Shown here one piece after another: positions 53,504 through 63,283 of a stretch of DNA of 64,000 nucleotides. Source of the stretch: Pseudomonadota bacterium (lineage in GTDB: Bacteria > Pseudomonadota > Alphaproteobacteria > Rhizobiales > Xanthobacteraceae). The stretch covers positions 25,283-89,282 of the forward strand of contig JAFEFL010000032.1 in NCBI GenBank assembly GCA_018240595.1, read 5' to 3'. Position 1 is the stretch's first letter. Every line of letters begins with the position of its first letter. The position numbers were made by a program, and so were the translations under genes. Below the pieces are notes generated by a model, which saw only the letters and a list, made by a program, of their open reading frames with translations, was not told the origin of the DNA and made no database searches.

Positions 53504-54433
53504 TCATCCTTTGCTCTGCAGCGGCGGCGGCGCATAGACCGGCGGCGGCGCGTAAACCGGGGGCGGCGCGTAGTATTGCGGCGCGGGCCTCGAGAACATG
53601 TCGAGGCCGTCGAGATTGAAGCGCAGGCCGAGCTTCACGTCGTGCGACGTGAGATGCTTGAACTCCATCGGGTTGTTGATGTTGTTGGTGCCGAGATAGG
53701 TGTAGATGTCGCCCGACTGCGCATCGCCGAGATTGACGTAGCGATAGGCGAGTTCGACGGTGAAGTTCTTGGACACCTTGTAGGCAAGACCGGCATGCAG
53801 CGCCCAGGCGAAGTTCCACTTCGATGCGGTGTCGGCAAACGCGACGCCGTTCGTGACGGTGTTGACGTCCTGGAAGCTCGAGATCGTGTTGCGCGAAGCG
53901 CCGACGCCGGCACCGACGAACGGCGTGATGTTGTACCAGGTGCCGAGATCGACATAGGCGTTCAGCAGGAACAGCCATTCCGATTTGCTGCCGGAATACT
54001 CGTCGGTATAGGTCGATCCGCCACTCGTGATGATTTGCGAGCCGTGGAAGTTCGCCTTGGAGCGATACTCGCCGGTCAGATCGAAACGCAGCCAATCGTT
54101 GAAATAATAACCAATGCCGAGACCGAACAGCGGCGAGGCGTCGAAGCCGATGCCGACGTTGGTCACGCTGTTGTTGGCGTCCTGCACGTTGGTGAGGTCG
54201 CGCACGCTCTGATTCGTGATGCCGATATCGCCGCGCAGATACCAGCCGGAGAATTCCTCGACGACGACCGGCGGCGGCGGAATGTAGCAGGCGACCGCTC
54301 CCGGCGGCGCGCGCCCGGCCGCGATCGTCGCGGCATCGTAACAAGGCGGCTGCGGATAATCGGCCGCGTTCGATGCCGTCGTGACGAGCGACGCGGCCGC
54401 GGCGATGGTTGCTATTGTTAGACGCGCACTCAT
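53504..54433 (-). CDS. Outer-membrane beta-barrel protein with proline-tyrosine-rich tail
   Basis: The 309-residue protein has a signal peptide (TIATIAAAASLVTTASNAAD), a barrel with GWYLRGDIGITNQ, YFNDWLRFDLTGEYRS and VELAYRYVNLGDA, and a tail after the barrel with repeated YAPPPV units (three copies near the end). Such tails may interact with peptidoglycan or other envelope parts. ATG 54433 gives a compact signal peptide; the ATG at 54460 is upstream in frame. Confidence 0.82.
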   Translation of the reverse strand: MSARLTIATIAAAASLVTTASNAADYPQPPCYDAATIAAGRAPPGAVACYIPPPPVVVEEFSGWYLRGDIGITNQSVRDLTNVQDANNSVTNVGIGFDASPLFGLGIGYYFNDWLRFDLTGEYRSKANFHGSQIITSGGSTYTDEYSGSKSEWLFLLNAYVDLGTWYNITPFVGAGVGASRNTISSFQDVNTVTNGVAFADTASKWNFAWALHAGLAYKVSKNFTVELAYRYVNLGDAQSGDIYTYLGTNNINNPMEFKHLTSHDVKLGLRFNLDGLDMFSRPAPQYYAPPPVYAPPPVYAPPPLQSKG

Positions 54434-54645
54434 AAGGCCGTCATCCCTCAACTGTTTCACCGCGAACGCGCGACGAACGATTGCAGGACGATGGCATCAA
54501 ATCCTTAAGTGGCTCTTAACCCTGTTTTTTAACGACGATTTTTAACGATTGTTCCATCAGCGGTTCCACACTGACGTGCCAGCCGCGCCGTCGAATCGTC
54601 GCTTTAAGATTTGCTTTACGGTTGTGGCCGGGCGAGCGCGGCTGA

Positions 54646-54912
54646 CTAGCGGCTCTCGCCGCGCCGCGCCCAGTCGAAGCTGACGAGCTGCTCGGCGAGC
54701 GTGACGAGCGCATCGCGCGCCGCCGTGTCCTCGATCGCCAGAAACGCTTCCATCAGCCGGACGGCTTCCTGCATGCGAGGATCGTCCTTGCCGCCAGCTA
54801 CCGCCTTCTTTTCGAGGCCCGGGCGGTCGCTGTCACGGACGCCGTCTTTCGTCTTCGCCACGCTGTCGAGCGAAACGACGTTATCGCCGGTCGGAAACGG
54901 AAACTGGGTCAT
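54646..54912 (-). CDS. Small hypothetical protein
   Basis: An 88-residue protein starting MTQFPFPTGDNVVSLDS, with a charged middle and a helical C-terminus (MQEAVRLMEAFLAIEDTAARDALVTLAEQLV). I recognise no named family. The composition and coding bias look genuine, and similar short proteins with an 'A..ALVTLAE..V' helix occur in alphaproteobacteria. Confidence 0.55.
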   Translation of the reverse strand: MTQFPFPTGDNVVSLDSVAKTKDGVRDSDRPGLEKKAVAGGKDDPRMQEAVRLMEAFLAIEDTAARDALVTLAEQLVSFDWARRGESR

Positions 54913-55091
54913 CGCAAGGCCTGATGGTTGTGAGTGCTGTTTCTTGGGCCGGGCTTGCTGCCGTCCGGTCACGTGCCGCCAAGTGTCGGCCGCACGACTT
55001 TGACTGAACGGGCGGTCGCACACGGCCACAACCGCTCATTGAAGATGGCGGGAGGACAGCGAATTGTCATTACCGCCGATATCGCGTTTTG

Positions 55092-55106
55092 TGAGGTTTT
55101 GCCTCA
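55092..55106. promoter_or_regulatory. Inverted repeat TGAGG-N5-CCTCA before the LysR gene
   Basis: TGAGGTTTTGCCTCA ends 10 bp before the LysR ATG. A perfect 5-bp-arm palindrome this close to the start fits autorepression. Confidence 0.5.
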
Positions 55107-55116
55107 TAATCTTGGG

Positions 55117-56019
55117 ATGGAGCTTCGCCACCTTAGGTATTTTGTCGCGGTCGCCGAGGAGCTGCACTTCGGCCGCGCCGCCGCGCGCCTCAACATCTCG
55201 GCACCGACGCTCAGTCACCAGATTCTGGCGCTGGAAAACATGCTCGGCGCCAAGCTGTTCCTGCGCCGCACCAAGAGCGTGGTGACGCTGACGCAAACCG
55301 GCAAGCGTTTCCTGATCGAAGCCTATTCCACGCTCAAGCAGGCCGCCAATGCCGAGATGATCGGACGTCGCGCCGCGCGCGGTGACGTCGGCTCGATCGC
55401 CGTCGGTTACATCTTTTCGGCCGGTCTCAGCGGCTTCATCTCGAGAAACCTCGTTGCATTTCGCGAAAGCCATCCCGACGTCGAATTGCAGTTGCGCCGC
55501 GTCGTCACCTTTGCGCAGTTCCGCGCCCTCACTGACGATACGCTCGACATCGGCTTCACCGCCGCCCCCCAAAGCTATCCCGCCGGCCTCACCGGGTTCG
55601 TCGTCGATCGCCAGCCCTATTACGTGGCGATCCCGGAGCGCAATCCGATCGCGAAGCGTAAGCACGTCACACCGGACCTCATCGCGGGCGAACCGTTCGT
55701 CGCGGTGTCGCTGGAGATGGAAGTCGGGTTCGGCGGCGGCAATATTTCGGCGATCACGCCGCCGGGCAAATCGCTGCGCATCGTCGAGCGCGCGCCGGAC
55801 ATCTTCTCGGTGCTGACTTTGTGCGCCGCGGGCGTCGGCTTGAGCGTCATGTCGGAGCCGATGATCAATGCGAAGATTCCGGGAATCGTCTTCCGAAAGG
55901 TCGAGGGCGTCACTCGCAAGTTCGAGCTGGCGCTGGTCTATCGCCGCAACGAAGCGGCGCCCGCGGTGAAGTCCTTCATCGAGTTCATGCGCGTGCAGGC
56001 TCAGCCGGCGAAGCCTTGA
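55117..56019 (+). CDS. LysR family transcriptional regulator
   Basis: The 300-residue protein starts MELRHLRYFVAVAEELHFGRAAARLNISAPTLSHQI, the LysR helix-turn-helix, and has a periplasmic-binding-like effector domain (GDVGSIAVGYIFSAGL onward). The 'MELRHLRYFVAVAEE' type is common among regulators of aromatic-acid genes. Its end overlaps the convergent dienelactone-hydrolase gene by 35 bp. Confidence 0.9.
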   Translation: MELRHLRYFVAVAEELHFGRAAARLNISAPTLSHQILALENMLGAKLFLRRTKSVVTLTQTGKRFLIEAYSTLKQAANAEMIGRRAARGDVGSIAVGYIFSAGLSGFISRNLVAFRESHPDVELQLRRVVTFAQFRALTDDTLDIGFTAAPQSYPAGLTGFVVDRQPYYVAIPERNPIAKRKHVTPDLIAGEPFVAVSLEMEVGFGGGNISAITPPGKSLRIVERAPDIFSVLTLCAAGVGLSVMSEPMINAKIPGIVFRKVEGVTRKFELALVYRRNEAAPAVKSFIEFMRVQAQPAKP

Positions 56020-56779
56020 GCTGGCGCGCGAACATGGCGAAGGTTTCCCGCCAGTCTATGGCGGTTGCCGCGGCATCGTGCACGTCGCGGTCGGGCAACG
56101 AGTAGCCGTGATGCGCGCCGGCATGAAGGCTGGAGCGGTAGGTCAGGTCACTGCGCCCCCGGAACGGCGCCGCGAGCGCGGCGAGAATCTGCGGCTCGCT
56201 GAAACGGTCGTGCTCGCCGTGACCGCAATAGACTTCGCCCTTCATCCGGCCGATCCGGCGATGCGGCGAATCCGGCGCCTCGGTGACCAGAAGCGTTCCG
56301 TGCAGGCTTGATGTGGCGCGGATGCGGTCGGGGAACGACTGCGCCGCGAAGAAGCCGATGCGGCCGCCCAGACAGAAGCCGACCGTGCCGACCGGACCCG
56401 GCGAAACGGGCGCGGTGCGGACGAAGTCGAAAATGCCCGACACGTCGGTCTCGATCATCTGCCGGGTCAGGCCGCGGCCGAGCACCAGCATTTCCTGTTG
56501 CAAATCCTGCGGCAGCGTATCGAACGACACCATGCGGCCGGCGGCGTTGCGCCTTTCATAGCGGATCTTGCCCTTGCGATGATAGAGATTGGGAACGACG
56601 CAGTAGTAACCCTCGGCCGCGACCTGGCGCGCCAGAGCGAACAGCTCCTCGCGCAGCCCCCAAATGTCCATGAACATGATGACGAGCGGGAACGGTCCGC
56701 CCTCGCCGGGCCACGCCGCATAGGCGTCCATCGCTCCGTCGGAAGTCGGAATGTCGATGGCGCGGCCGATCACGGTCAT
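55985..56779 (-). CDS. Dienelactone hydrolase family protein
   Basis: The 264-residue alpha/beta hydrolase has the nucleophile C136 in GFCLGGR, an aspartate-containing segment GHGEHDRFSEPQ and the histidine in GAHHGYSLPDRD. Dienelactone hydrolases open 4-carboxymethylene-butenolides from chlorocatechol cleavage, but many relatives have other ester or lactone substrates. It is next to a tripartite-type binding protein and a LysR regulator. Confidence 0.87.
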   Translation of the reverse strand: MTVIGRAIDIPTSDGAMDAYAAWPGEGGPFPLVIMFMDIWGLREELFALARQVAAEGYYCVVPNLYHRKGKIRYERRNAAGRMVSFDTLPQDLQQEMLVLGRGLTRQMIETDVSGIFDFVRTAPVSPGPVGTVGFCLGGRIGFFAAQSFPDRIRATSSLHGTLLVTEAPDSPHRRIGRMKGEVYCGHGEHDRFSEPQILAALAAPFRGRSDLTYRSSLHAGAHHGYSLPDRDVHDAAATAIDWRETFAMFARQLKASPAEPARA

Positions 56780-56798
56780 GAGTTGCTGCCGGCTCTCT

Positions 56799-57785
56799 TT
56801 ACTTCGGATTGGACGACTGCAGCCGCGTAACGATCGGCGCCCAGACCTTGCGATCCTCGGCCATCTGCGCGGTGACGCGCTGCGGCGGCCCGCCCCACGG
56901 CGTCAGGCCGACGTCGTTGAAGGCCTTTCGCGTCTCCGGCTTTTTCAGATAGGCGTCGATCGCGGCGTTGAGCCTGTCGATGATGGCTTTCGGCGTGCCG
57001 CGCGGGGCAAATATCGCATTCCAGGTGGCGCAGATAATATCGATGCCGGATTCCTTCAGCGTCGGAACGCTGGGCGCGACATCGAGTCGTTGATCCGAAC
57101 TGATGGCGAGCACCTTGGCCGCCATCGCGCTGGGCCCGAAGGCCGGCGTGCCCAATTCAATCTGACCGCCGAGCAGATCCTGCACGATCGGCGTCGCGCC
57201 GCGATAATTGATGAAGTTTCCTTCGATGCCCAGTTTCTCGAGCAGCAGCACGCCGCAGTACTGGCCCATGGTGCCGACGCCCGGCATGCCGATATTGAGC
57301 TTGTTGCCGTTTTTGGCCGCCCACGCCTTCAAGTCGGCGATCGTCGACACGCCCATCTTCGGTGATGCCAGCACCGCGTTCGGCGTGGCACCGATCAGGA
57401 TGACCGGTTCGAAATCCTTGTCGGCATCGAAGCCAAGATCCTTCTCCAGGATCGGCCTGAACACCATTGGCCCGATGGCGGTGACGACGAAGTTGTAGCC
57501 GTCCGGCGGCGCCTTGGCGATGGCGAGCAAACCGACGAGTCCGCTGCCCGTCGCTTTGGTTTCGACGACGAAGGGCTGGCCGAAGGTCCCGGTCATCGCC
57601 TGCGCGATCAGGCGGATGGCGAAATCCATCGTGCCGCCGCCGGCGAAAGTCTGCGTCACCGTGACGGGTCGCGTTGGCCAGTCCTGCGCCACAGCGGATC
57701 GCGGCGCAGCGGCCAAGGCCGCGACGGCCGCCGCTGCGACGAAGTTACGGACAAATGTGCCAAGGCGAATTGAACGGCCGGACAT
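56799..57785 (-). CDS. Bug family (tripartite tricarboxylate transporter) substrate-binding protein
   Basis: The 328-residue periplasmic protein has a signal peptide (FVAAAAVAALAAAPRSAVAQ) then DWPTRPVTVTQTFAGGGTMDFAIRLIAQAM, the Bug/TctC start, and GIPV-like region replaced by GQPFVVETKATGSGLVGLLAIAKAPPDGYNFV. Such proteins bind carboxylates and often occur as orphans without TctAB, as here. GGGGGAGG precedes ATG 57785 by eight bases. Confidence 0.88.
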   Translation of the reverse strand: MSGRSIRLGTFVRNFVAAAAVAALAAAPRSAVAQDWPTRPVTVTQTFAGGGTMDFAIRLIAQAMTGTFGQPFVVETKATGSGLVGLLAIAKAPPDGYNFVVTAIGPMVFRPILEKDLGFDADKDFEPVILIGATPNAVLASPKMGVSTIADLKAWAAKNGNKLNIGMPGVGTMGQYCGVLLLEKLGIEGNFINYRGATPIVQDLLGGQIELGTPAFGPSAMAAKVLAISSDQRLDVAPSVPTLKESGIDIICATWNAIFAPRGTPKAIIDRLNAAIDAYLKKPETRKAFNDVGLTPWGGPPQRVTAQMAEDRKVWAPIVTRLQSSNPK

Positions 57786-57931
57786 TGCAGTGCCTCCCCC
57801 GAAGCGCCACCCGCACACCGAAAGCCGCGCGAAGTGCGGACCCGGCGCCATCTTCGCCAAAATAGCAGACGGCGGCAATGCACGTCGCGCGAGCGGCCGG
57901 TTGCAGGACCGGCGGCCGCCCGCCGGGACGC

Positions 57932-58417
57932 CTAGTGGTCTTCGCCCATTTCGCCGATGTGATGCTGCGAGTAGAGCTGCACGCCGAGCTTGGCGACGAG
58001 GTCAAGCTGCGTCTCGAGGAAGTCGATGTGATGCTCCTCGTCGCTCATCAGTTTCTCGAACAGGTCGCGGGTGACGTAGTCCTTGACGCCGTTGCAGTAA
58101 TGCGCGGCTTCCTGATAGAGCGCGCGCGCCGACATTTCGGCGGCGAGGTCGCAATCGAGGATTTCCTTGACGTCCTGGCCGATGTGCAGCGGGTCGAGCA
58201 CCTGCATGTTGGGGAAGCCGTCGAAGAAGATGATGCGCTCGATCAGCTTGTCGGCGTGCTCCATTTCCTCGATCGATTCCTTGCGCCACTGCTTGGCGAG
58301 ATCCTTGTAGCCCCAGTTATCGAGCAGCCGGTAGTGCAGCCAGTACTGGTTGACCGCGGTCAGTTCGTGGCGCAACGCCTTGTTGAGATACTCGATGACT
58401 TTGGGTTCGCCCTTCAT
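57932..58417 (-). CDS. bfr: Bacterioferritin
   Basis: The 161-residue protein matches Bfr exactly: ferroxidase residues E18, E51 and H54 and the haem-ligand M52 in [18 protein letters not shown]. It assembles into 24-mer shells that oxidise and store iron. A bfd gene lies upstream in the same direction, and an Irr-like box lies between them, so expression is likely to follow iron or haem status. Confidence 0.96.
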   Translation of the reverse strand: MKGEPKVIEYLNKALRHELTAVNQYWLHYRLLDNWGYKDLAKQWRKESIEEMEHADKLIERIIFFDGFPNMQVLDPLHIGQDVKEILDCDLAAEMSARALYQEAAHYCNGVKDYVTRDLFEKLMSDEEHHIDFLETQLDLVAKLGVQLYSQHHIGEMGEDH

Positions 58418-58474
58418 GACGCGTCACATCCTTTTTATGGCGGCGCGCCGCGAAGCGCTCGTCCACTGATTGTC

Positions 58475-58489
58475 TTGAGAAGAATTCAA
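58475..58489. promoter_or_regulatory. Irr-like (ICE) box upstream of bfr
   Basis: TTGAGAAGAATTCAA resembles the Irr box TTTAGAA-N3-TTCTAAA, with one mismatch in the left arm and a weaker right arm. It lies 58-72 bp before the bfr start. Confidence 0.5.
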
Positions 58490-58539
58490 CGAACGGCGCA
58501 GGCGGTCAAGCGCGTCCGGTTTTGTGAACCTGCAATCGA

Positions 58540-58764
58540 TCAGTCGCGCTGCGGCGCATGGGCGGCGCAGGCGCAGCCCGACGGACAGGCGCCGGCGGCG
58601 CCGAGCGCTTCGTTCATGATCTTGCGGATGGTGCGCGCGCAGCGGCCGCACTGGGCGCTGCAGCCGAGGCAGCCATAGACTTGCCCGGTGGTGCGAGGCG
58701 AGGCGCTGGCGCAGGCGCTGCGCACGGCCTTGTCGCTCAACACGTTGCAGGAGCAGACGATCAT
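58540..58764 (-). CDS. bfd: Bacterioferritin-associated ferredoxin
   Basis: The 74-residue protein starts MIVCSCNVLSD with C4 and C6, and has C32-x2-C35-x3-C39-x2-C42 (GCLGCSAQCGRC), the BFD-like [2Fe-2S] pattern. Bfd reduces iron in bacterioferritin for release. The cysteine-rich C-terminus (CPSGCACAAH) is an added feature. The pair bfd-bfr is common in alphaproteobacteria. Confidence 0.92.
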   Translation of the reverse strand: MIVCSCNVLSDKAVRSACASASPRTTGQVYGCLGCSAQCGRCARTIRKIMNEALGAAGACPSGCACAAHAPQRD

Positions 58765-58851
58765 CGAAAGGAACCCGGCTGGCGCCAAACCCAATTTAAA
58801 TTCGCGGAATTTGCTAATGGCCGCCTTGCGCCAAGTCAAAGGGATTCGCAG

Positions 58852-58867
58852 TTTAAAAGCGTTCTAG
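58852..58867. promoter_or_regulatory. Irr-like (ICE) box upstream of bfd
   Basis: TTTAAAAGCGTTCTAG fits TTTAGAA-N3-TTCTAAA with one mismatch in each arm. It lies about 88 bp upstream of bfd. Confidence 0.55.
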
Positions 58868-58924
58868 TCTATTGAAATATAACGACTTTTTTGCCTGCCC
58901 CAGTTCGGAATGATTCCAGGCAAA

Positions 58925-58952
58925 CGACAAAAGCCCGGCGCCGAAAGGGCTT
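58925..58952 (-). terminator. Possible terminator of glmM
   Basis: On the minus strand AAGCCC pairs with GGGCTT around a 10-base loop, followed by TTGTCG, 38 bp after the glmM stop. The stem is short and the T-run weak. Confidence 0.4.
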
Positions 58953-58990
58953 AGCCGCTTTCGCAAAATCGCAGAAAAATTGGTGGGTCC

Positions 58991-60334
<1,344 letters not shown>

Positions 60335-60654
60335 CACCCTCACCCCTTACGCCAGCCACATCCTCAACGCTGTCCCGAGCGCGCTTATTGGCCGATTGCG
60401 GCGGCGGGTCCAGTCCCTCAGGCCCCGCATGCCATGTCATATTACGTGCAATACCTTGTTTCTACGTCAAAAATTGTGAGTAATCCTTACCGGCCGGGGT
60501 TAATGTTTCCACAAGTTGCAGACCCGCGCGGCGGCACGTTGCCACACCGGCCGGGGAACACGGCTTTTCGGCGGCTTTGGCGCTGTGCTAGGCGAAAGCA
60601 GCACAAAAGCCCGCAAAAAAGACCACCCGAGCGAAACGCCCGACGAGAAGACTC
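60335..60654. other. 320-bp gene-free divergent region
   Basis: Between the divergent glmM and the alpha-hydroxyacid dehydrogenase. The string ACCGGCCGGGG occurs twice as a direct repeat (about 60489 and 60547). No promoter, operator or RNA could be identified with confidence. Confidence 0.5.
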
Positions 60655-61797
60655 ATGAAAATCGCCGCCTCCATCGACGATCTGCGCAAAATCGCCAAAC
60701 GCCGCGTGCCGCGCGCGTTCTTCGACTACGCCGATTCAGGCTCCTACAGCGAGCAAACGCTGCGCGCCAACCGCGCCGACCTCGAAGCTCTCATTCTCAA
60801 GCAGCGCGTGCTGGTCGATGTTTCGGCCCGCGATCTTTCCACGACCGTGCTCGGTAAAAAGCTGGCGGCGCCGCTGATCCTGGCGCCGGTCGGCCTGCTC
60901 GGCATGCAGCACGGCGACGGCGAAATTCTCGCCGCCCGCGCCGCGAACGAAGCCGGCATCCCGTTCACGCTGTCGACGATGTCGATCGGTTCGATCGAGC
61001 ACGTCGCCGAGGCGACCGGCAAGCCGTTCTGGTTCCAGCTTTACGTCATCAAGGACCGCGACTTCTCCAAGCAGCTCATGGATCGCGCCCTCAAGGCGCA
61101 GGTCGATACGCTGGTCCTCACCGTCGATCTGCAGGTGCTCGGCCAGCGCCACCGCGACGTGCACAACGGCCTCACCGTGCCGCCCGAGTTCCGCATCGCC
61201 AACGTCATCGACATTGCCACCAAGCCGGCCTGGGCCTGGAGCGTGCTCAACGCCAAGAGCTGGACCTTCGGCAACATCGCCGGCCACGTGCCGGGCATGG
61301 AGAGCGTCAACTCGCTGTCCGGCTGGACGCAGCAGCAGTTCGACCCGGCTCTGAACTGGAAGGACGTCGAGTGGATCAAGAAATACTGGCCTGGCAAGCT
61401 GGTCATCAAAGGCATTCTCGACGTCGATGACGCGCGCCGCGCGGTCGAACTCGGCGCCGACGGCATCGTCGTGTCGAACCATGGCGGCCGCCAGCTCGAC
61501 GGCACGTCGTCGTCGATCCGCATGCTGCCGCGCGTCGTCGAGGCGGTCGGCAAGCAGACCGAGATCCTGTTCGATGGCGGCATCCGCACCGGCGCCGACA
61601 TCGAGCGCGCGCTGGCGCTCGGCGCCAGGGCGGTCATGATCGGCCGCGCTTATGCGTGGGGCTTAGGGGCGCTGGGCGGGCCGGGCGTCGCCAAGGCGAT
61701 CGACATCCTGAAGAAAGAACTCAGCGTCACCATGGCGCTGACCGGCGTCGCCAAGGTGTCGGAGATCGACGGCCGCGTCATCGAGACCGGGCGGTGA
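60655..61797 (+). CDS. FMN-dependent alpha-hydroxy-acid dehydrogenase (L-lactate dehydrogenase/glycolate oxidase type)
   Basis: The 380-residue TIM-barrel flavoprotein starts IDDLRKIAKRRVPRAFFDYADSGSYSE and contains the catalytic/FMN segments WFQLYVIKDR, VLTVDLQVLGQRHRD, VSNHGGRQLDG and FDGGIRTGADI. It oxidises L-lactate or related 2-hydroxy acids such as glycolate, mandelate or phenyl-lactate. LldD is the usual name for this length; glycolate oxidation would link to the glyoxylate pathway in region 1, but nothing in the sequence shows it. Confidence 0.92.
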   Translation: MKIAASIDDLRKIAKRRVPRAFFDYADSGSYSEQTLRANRADLEALILKQRVLVDVSARDLSTTVLGKKLAAPLILAPVGLLGMQHGDGEILAARAANEAGIPFTLSTMSIGSIEHVAEATGKPFWFQLYVIKDRDFSKQLMDRALKAQVDTLVLTVDLQVLGQRHRDVHNGLTVPPEFRIANVIDIATKPAWAWSVLNAKSWTFGNIAGHVPGMESVNSLSGWTQQQFDPALNWKDVEWIKKYWPGKLVIKGILDVDDARRAVELGADGIVVSNHGGRQLDGTSSSIRMLPRVVEAVGKQTEILFDGGIRTGADIERALALGARAVMIGRAYAWGLGALGGPGVAKAIDILKKELSVTMALTGVAKVSEIDGRVIETGR

Positions 61798-61807
61798 AGA
61801 CGAAAGC

Positions 61808-62245
<438 letters not shown>

Positions 62246-62254
62246 CCGGCGCGC

Positions 62255-63283
62255 CTACCGCCAGCCCATGCCCGGCGCGACGTGCTTGAGGATCGCCTCG
62301 ATCACATGCGCGTTGTAGTCGACGCCGAGCTGGTTCGGCACCGTGAGCAACAACGTATCGGCCTCGGCGATCGCCTCGTCCTGCTTCAGCTGCGCGATCA
62401 AGGCATCCGGCTCGGCGGCGTAGGAGCGGCCGAAGATCGCGCGCTCCTTCTCGCTCAGGAAGCCGACCTGGTCCTCGCTCTCGTCGTGGCCGAAATACAT
62501 CCGGTCGCGGTCGCTCACCAGCGCGAAGATCGAGCGCGACACCGACACCCGCGGCGTGCGCGTGTGCCCGGCCGCCTTCCACGCCTCGCGATACAGCCGG
62601 ATCTGCTTGGCCTGCTGGATGTGGAACGGCTCGCCGCTCTCGTCGATCTTCAGCGTCGAGGATTGCAGGTTCATGCCGAGCTTGGCCGCCCATTCGGCGG
62701 TGGCGTTGGTGCCGGCGCCCCACCAGATGCGCTCGCGCAAACCTTCCGAGAACGGCTCGAGGCGCAGCGCGCCCGGCGGATTGGAAAACATCGGCCGCGG
62801 GTTAGGCTTGGCGAAGCCCTCGCCTTTCAGCACCTGGAGAAACACTTCGGTGTGGCGCCGCGCCATGTCGGCGTCGCTCTCGCCCTCGGGCGGCGCGTAG
62901 CCGAAATAGCGAAAGCCGTCGATCACCTGTTCGGGCGAGCCGCGCGAAATGCCGAGCTGCAAACGGCCGCCGCTGATGAGATCGGCTGAACCGGCATCTT
63001 CCGCCATGTAGAGCGGGTTCTCGTAACGCATGTCGATGACGGCGGTGCCGATCTCGATCTTTTTCGTGCGCGCGCCGATGGCCGCGAGCAGCGGAAACGG
63101 CGAGGCGAGCTGCCGGGCGAAGTGGTGGACGCGGAAATAGGCGCCGTCGGCGCCCAGCTCCTCGGCCGCGACCGCGAGCTCGATGGATTGCAGCAGCGCG
63201 TCGGCGGCCGAGCGCGTGCCCGACTGCGGCGACGGGGTCCAGTGACCGAAGGAGAGGAAGCCGATGTGTTTCATGGAGCTCAT
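62255..63283 (-). CDS. Luciferase-like (LLM class) flavin-dependent oxidoreductase
   Basis: The 342-residue TIM-barrel protein has the LLM pattern: AVAAEELGADGAYFRVHHFA, KKIEIGTAVIDMRYENPLYMAEDAGSADLISGGRLQLGISRGSPEQ and WWGAGTNATAEWAAKLGMNLQSS. Such enzymes use reduced flavin and O2 on small substrates. Start may be MSSMKH (63283) or MKHIGFLS (63274). Substrate unknown. Confidence 0.87.
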   Translation of the reverse strand: MSSMKHIGFLSFGHWTPSPQSGTRSAADALLQSIELAVAAEELGADGAYFRVHHFARQLASPFPLLAAIGARTKKIEIGTAVIDMRYENPLYMAEDAGSADLISGGRLQLGISRGSPEQVIDGFRYFGYAPPEGESDADMARRHTEVFLQVLKGEGFAKPNPRPMFSNPPGALRLEPFSEGLRERIWWGAGTNATAEWAAKLGMNLQSSTLKIDESGEPFHIQQAKQIRLYREAWKAAGHTRTPRVSVSRSIFALVSDRDRMYFGHDESEDQVGFLSEKERAIFGRSYAAEPDALIAQLKQDEAIAEADTLLLTVPNQLGVDYNAHVIEAILKHVAPGMGWR

